NCBI GenBank assembly: GCA_011525915.1 | Contig: WYBM01000015.1 | Location: 310,001 to 374,000 of the forward strand | From: Ardenticatenaceae bacterium | Lineage (GTDB): Bacteria; Chloroflexota; Anaerolineae; Promineifilales; Promineifilaceae | Direction of reading: 5' to 3' | DNA: 64,000 bases | Shown here: piece by piece, positions 61,148 through 64,000 of the stretch | Layout: the number at the start of each line of letters is the position of its first letter | Position numbering within the stretch: the stretch's first letter is position 1 | Notes under the pieces: generated by a model | What the model was told of the DNA's origin: nothing | What the model saw: the letters and a program-made list of their open reading frames with translations, nothing else | Database searches by the model: none | Position numbers and translations under genes: made by a program

Positions 61148-64000
61148 CTAATTACCGCAGGTAATGCTGCCCAGATATTCAGCGGTGATCCGATTTTGGC
61201 CGGGAAGATGGTAACTTAACAGACGCACCAGGGCATAACCACTTGTGCGATACTGCCCGGAGGTACCGTTGGTATTCACCTGATCCCATACCGGCAAGAC
61301 GATGCTTTCCTCTTGAATCAGGGCATCCAGTGCGTCACGCACCTGGCGGCTGTTGCCTACGCCAGGACGACCCCGTACCCAATCACCTATCGATACTTCA
61401 TGATCGGTCGGATCAACCGGGTTGATGTACGTATCGCTGTCTCCAGGCGGTGTCAGGCTGGCGGCCAATGTCGGAATGCTGTTATTACCCGTCCAGGTAA
61501 GCCAGCCGAAGTTGCCAGGGCCTTTGCCATTCCAAACGTTAATTTGATCGCCCGGCGCTATACCTACCAGGCTGCCAGCGTGCAAAGCAATGGGGTAGAG
61601 GGCGCAGCCGGCCACGGCCGTGACCGTTACTGTAAACGTATCGGCCTGGCAGTCTGCTTCATCACAAACCGTGACCGTGACTATAAAGACACCGCCGTTG
61701 ACAAAGGTATGTGACCCGGCTACCGTACCTGAACCATCAGCCTCATTCACCAAACCGGCTTCCACCAGACCGTCCCCCCAGTTAATGGTGGCGGTATGTA
61801 CGTCTAAGACGCCTGGGTCAGCGAAGGTGGCCGGGGCCAGAGAAACGAGCTCGCCGGCATTGACGGCAACATCTGGCCCGGCAAACACGGTAGGAGGCAC
61901 GTTGTTCACAATGACCACTGTCTGGGTTACGGTGCTGTTACCGGCCATATCAATGCCAGTCAGGGCCACCGGGTGTGTGAGCGGGCCATTGGCAAAGGCC
62001 AGGGTGCTGAGATCAGGATCGGTGAATACGCCGTCGCCATCCAGGTCCCACAGAAGCGTATCCAGACCCGAAGTGGCATCATGAGAGGCTGAAGCGTCAA
62101 AAGTAACTGTTTGCCCTTCATCTATGACATAAGGTCCACCGTGGTTCAATACGGGCGGTGTCATGTCCAGACTAAAGCTGAATGACTGTGGCTCCTCCGT
62201 ATTCATGATCCAGTCCTGAGCCCGATAAAACACCACATATTCATCATCGCGAATGGGGGCAAAAGGCGCCACATAAGTGTGCCAGATATCATCACCCGGT
62301 CCATATTGGATGCGGGTCACACCAAAGTGATCATCGGTGGCTGTCAGGGTGATGGTAGGCGGCGAAACATACCAGCCATTGGCACCATCGGGGGCAGCCG
62401 GCTCCAGCGTGACGGTTGTCTGTGGGGGCAGTACATCGACAGAAATGATCTGCTCCACGGCGGGGCCAACCACAAGGCCATTACGCTGCGGGTAAGCGGT
62501 CACCGTATGGGCCCCCGTCCGGCCAGAGAACGGGTTGGTATAGAGTGTTACCCCGGAATCATCATTCCATTGGTACATAATGTCGGCCGTATCAGACGCA
62601 CCCAGGTAAATGGTCGGTATTTCGTTAAGGATGGGATAATGGCCATCCGGTTCCGGCACGACCACGATATTGACGGTCACCGGTACGACGGCGGCATCTA
62701 ATGAGCCACCGGCCACGGCCGTGCCACCCATGATCACCTGCTGTACTACCCGGAACGGTACGTCAAAGTCAGCCACGGCGGCGGCAATGGGCCAGCTGAG
62801 TGCCTCTTGGTGGGTTTGGTCGGGGGCCAGGTCTGGCAGCGGCCGTGAATCATGGAGTAACAGCGTTTCCGTCAGGGTGCCGTTCATGTGGAAGATTGTT
62901 GTTTCCAGCGTCAGGTTGGTAAGCGTGTTTGCACTGCTGAGGTTCACCAGGTCAGCGGTAAATTGTGCTGTGTCGCTGCGATAATACGTTTCCTGGCTGC
63001 TGTGCAGGTTGTAGGAAAGCAGGCCAACCGTCACCGTTTGTTGGGTTTCGTTATTGGTTTCATCTGTTTCGTCCACATCACCATTGGCGTCAGCCACCAG
63101 CGTCAGCAGGTTGTTACCAGCGCGCCCGGCCGCCGTCCAAGGAACCGCTACTACGTAAGTGCGGCCGCGGTTTAATGAGGGCACAGCAAGGGCGGTGATG
63201 AGCATACCACCCGCTGATGGGTCACCGTCATACAAGGCCGCCATGCTGGCCACGGCCGTATCACGGCCACGGTTGGCAATGGTAACTTGCACCTGGGCCT
63301 GGCCATCACTCACTTGTTCATGCAGGGCGATCAGACCGACCAGATCAGGGCCACGTGTGGCATAAGCAAAGCCAGTTTCACGGGAGTTGCTAAGCCCATC
63401 CTGGCTAAGTGTAGCCCGCAGGGTATGCCCGCCACGGCCGTAGCCGCCCGGCAGTGTCAGGTTCACATGCTGGAAGCCCACGACCAGGGCCACACTTTGG
63501 TTATAGACCTCAAACCCATCCACTGCCAGTGTCAGATTGCCGCTTAATGGTTCGGCGGCGTACACCACTACGGTAGCCTGCACCGGGTCAGCGTTTGTTT
63601 CATACGTCTCCCGGTCAGTACTGACAGACACCAGGTCTGCCCGGCCTACATCAAACGTCTCGGCACCACGGCCGTGTATGATAGTGCTGTCCAGCGGGTC
63701 TACCAACCGGTAAAGGACCCGGTGCATACCCGCCTGGTCACTGCTTAAGGTCATGACGGCCGTAAGCTGGTTGGTGGGGCTGGCCGCCAGATTTACCGTC
63801 TGCTCTGGCCCATTCATCAGCGAGCCATCCGGCCGTTCTACCCAGGTCAGGAAGCGGGCGGTCACCGGTTGGTCTGAGGCCACCGTCAGGTGAAGGTGAA
63901 TGGTTTCCGCCGGCTGGTAGCTGGCCTGGTTCAGGTACGCATCGGTAATGCGTACTTCTGGCGCGGCCACGTCAAACGGGGTACGCAGGGTTTGATCTTC
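61148..64000 (-). CDS. Secreted multi-domain CARDB/PKD adhesin-like protein (partial)
   Basis: The frame is open to the window edge, so the N-terminus is missing; about 950 residues are seen. Order: Ig-like strands (YQPAETIHLHLTVASD), CARDB domains (TIANRGRDTAV, DANGDVDETDETNNETQQTV, the classical CARDB end), Big-type domain with TVTLEPAAPDGANGWYVSPPTITL, and two PKD domains (DASASHDATSGLDTLLWDLDGDG; PATFADPGVLDVHTATINWGDG). A C-terminal domain of about 150 residues ends GSITCGN. All are non-catalytic surface modules; the protein is probably secreted or surface-bound. The same SGVRxIQY-xxD...TY..PF Ig module occurs in the giant RHS protein, pointing to shared module exchange. An intrinsic terminator follows. 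Confidence 0.78.
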   Translation of the reverse strand, partial: EDQTLRTPFDVAAPEVRITDAYLNQASYQPAETIHLHLTVASDQPVTARFLTWVERPDGSLMNGPEQTVNLAASPTNQLTAVMTLSSDQAGMHRVLYRLVDPLDSTIIHGRGAETFDVGRADLVSVSTDRETYETNADPVQATVVVYAAEPLSGNLTLAVDGFEVYNQSVALVVGFQHVNLTLPGGYGRGGHTLRATLSQDGLSNSRETGFAYATRGPDLVGLIALHEQVSDGQAQVQVTIANRGRDTAVASMAALYDGDPSAGGMLITALAVPSLNRGRTYVVAVPWTAAGRAGNNLLTLVADANGDVDETDETNNETQQTVTVGLLSYNLHSSQETYYRSDTAQFTADLVNLSSANTLTNLTLETTIFHMNGTLTETLLLHDSRPLPDLAPDQTHQEALSWPIAAAVADFDVPFRVVQQVIMGGTAVAGGSLDAAVVPVTVNIVVVPEPDGHYPILNEIPTIYLGASDTADIMYQWNDDSGVTLYTNPFSGRTGAHTVTAYPQRNGLVVGPAVEQIISVDVLPPQTTVTLEPAAPDGANGWYVSPPTITLTATDDHFGVTRIQYGPGDDIWHTYVAPFAPIRDDEYVVFYRAQDWIMNTEEPQSFSFSLDMTPPVLNHGGPYVIDEGQTVTFDASASHDATSGLDTLLWDLDGDGVFTDPDLSTLAFANGPLTHPVALTGIDMAGNSTVTQTVVIVNNVPPTVFAGPDVAVNAGELVSLAPATFADPGVLDVHTATINWGDGLVEAGLVNEADGSGTVAGSHTFVNGGVFIVTVTVCDEADCQADTFTVTVTAVAGCALYPIALHAGSLVGIAPGDQINVWNGKGPGNFGWLTWTGNNSIPTLAASLTPPGDSDTYINPVDPTDHEVSIGDWVRGRPGVGNSRQVRDALDALIQEESIVLPVWDQVNTNGTSGQYRTSGYALVRLLSYHLPGQNRITAEYLGSITCGN

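Overview
The window reads as a chromosomal segment of an environmental bacterium, most likely a Chloroflexota (Anaerolineae-like) lineage. This placement is inferred from the gene repertoire (respiratory molybdoenzyme, anaerobic and hybrid aromatic catabolism, very large FG-GAP/RHS and alpha-2-macroglobulin surface proteins with Pro/Thr linkers); no rRNA or other marker is present. No rRNA, tRNA, CRISPR array or replication origin was seen. The octamer ACGGCCGT recurs roughly 90 times by eye, far more than base composition predicts.

Region 1 (1-12,060, + strand): a respiratory nitrogen-oxide module. It holds the C-terminal part of a Nar/Nxr-type molybdopterin subunit, two tiny proteins, the four-cluster Fe-S subunit, a TorD-type chaperone, a membrane-anchored haem b gamma subunit, a polytopic membrane protein, an FmdE-like protein, and a secreted cupredoxin/cytochrome c/cytochrome d1-type protein. 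A NarX/NarL-type two-component pair closes the module.

Region 2 (12,065-17,700, - strand): a CoA ligase and the three subunits of 4-hydroxybenzoyl-CoA reductase. Region 3 (17,946-28,283): copper and envelope-thiol functions. These are an OmpR/CusS-like two-component pair, Met-rich proteins, CsoR, CopZ, CopA and a lipoprotein with three tandem DsbA-like domains. Truncated ABC transporter genes lie among them.

Region 4 (28,300-50,740): decayed transposase sequence, one 14.7-kb gene encoding an RHS protein whose shell is interrupted by about 2,700 residues of FG-GAP and Ig-like modules, a divergent tyrosine recombinase, and a 1,990-residue alpha-2-macroglobulin lipoprotein. Region 5 (50,854-58,053, - strand): a phenylacetyl-CoA epoxidase (paa) operon with a split PaaD, two enoyl-CoA hydratases, an aldehyde dehydrogenase, PaaY and a TetR regulator. 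The same 18-bp palindrome lies upstream of tetR and 40 kb away upstream of the CoA ligase of Region 2, which suggests one aromatic-acid regulon. Region 6 (58,236-64,000): a PEP-synthase-like phosphotransferase and a partial CARDB/PKD surface protein.

A family of roughly 70-120 bp CAGT/ACTG-rich palindromic repeats sits in operon gaps in Regions 1, 2 and 5.
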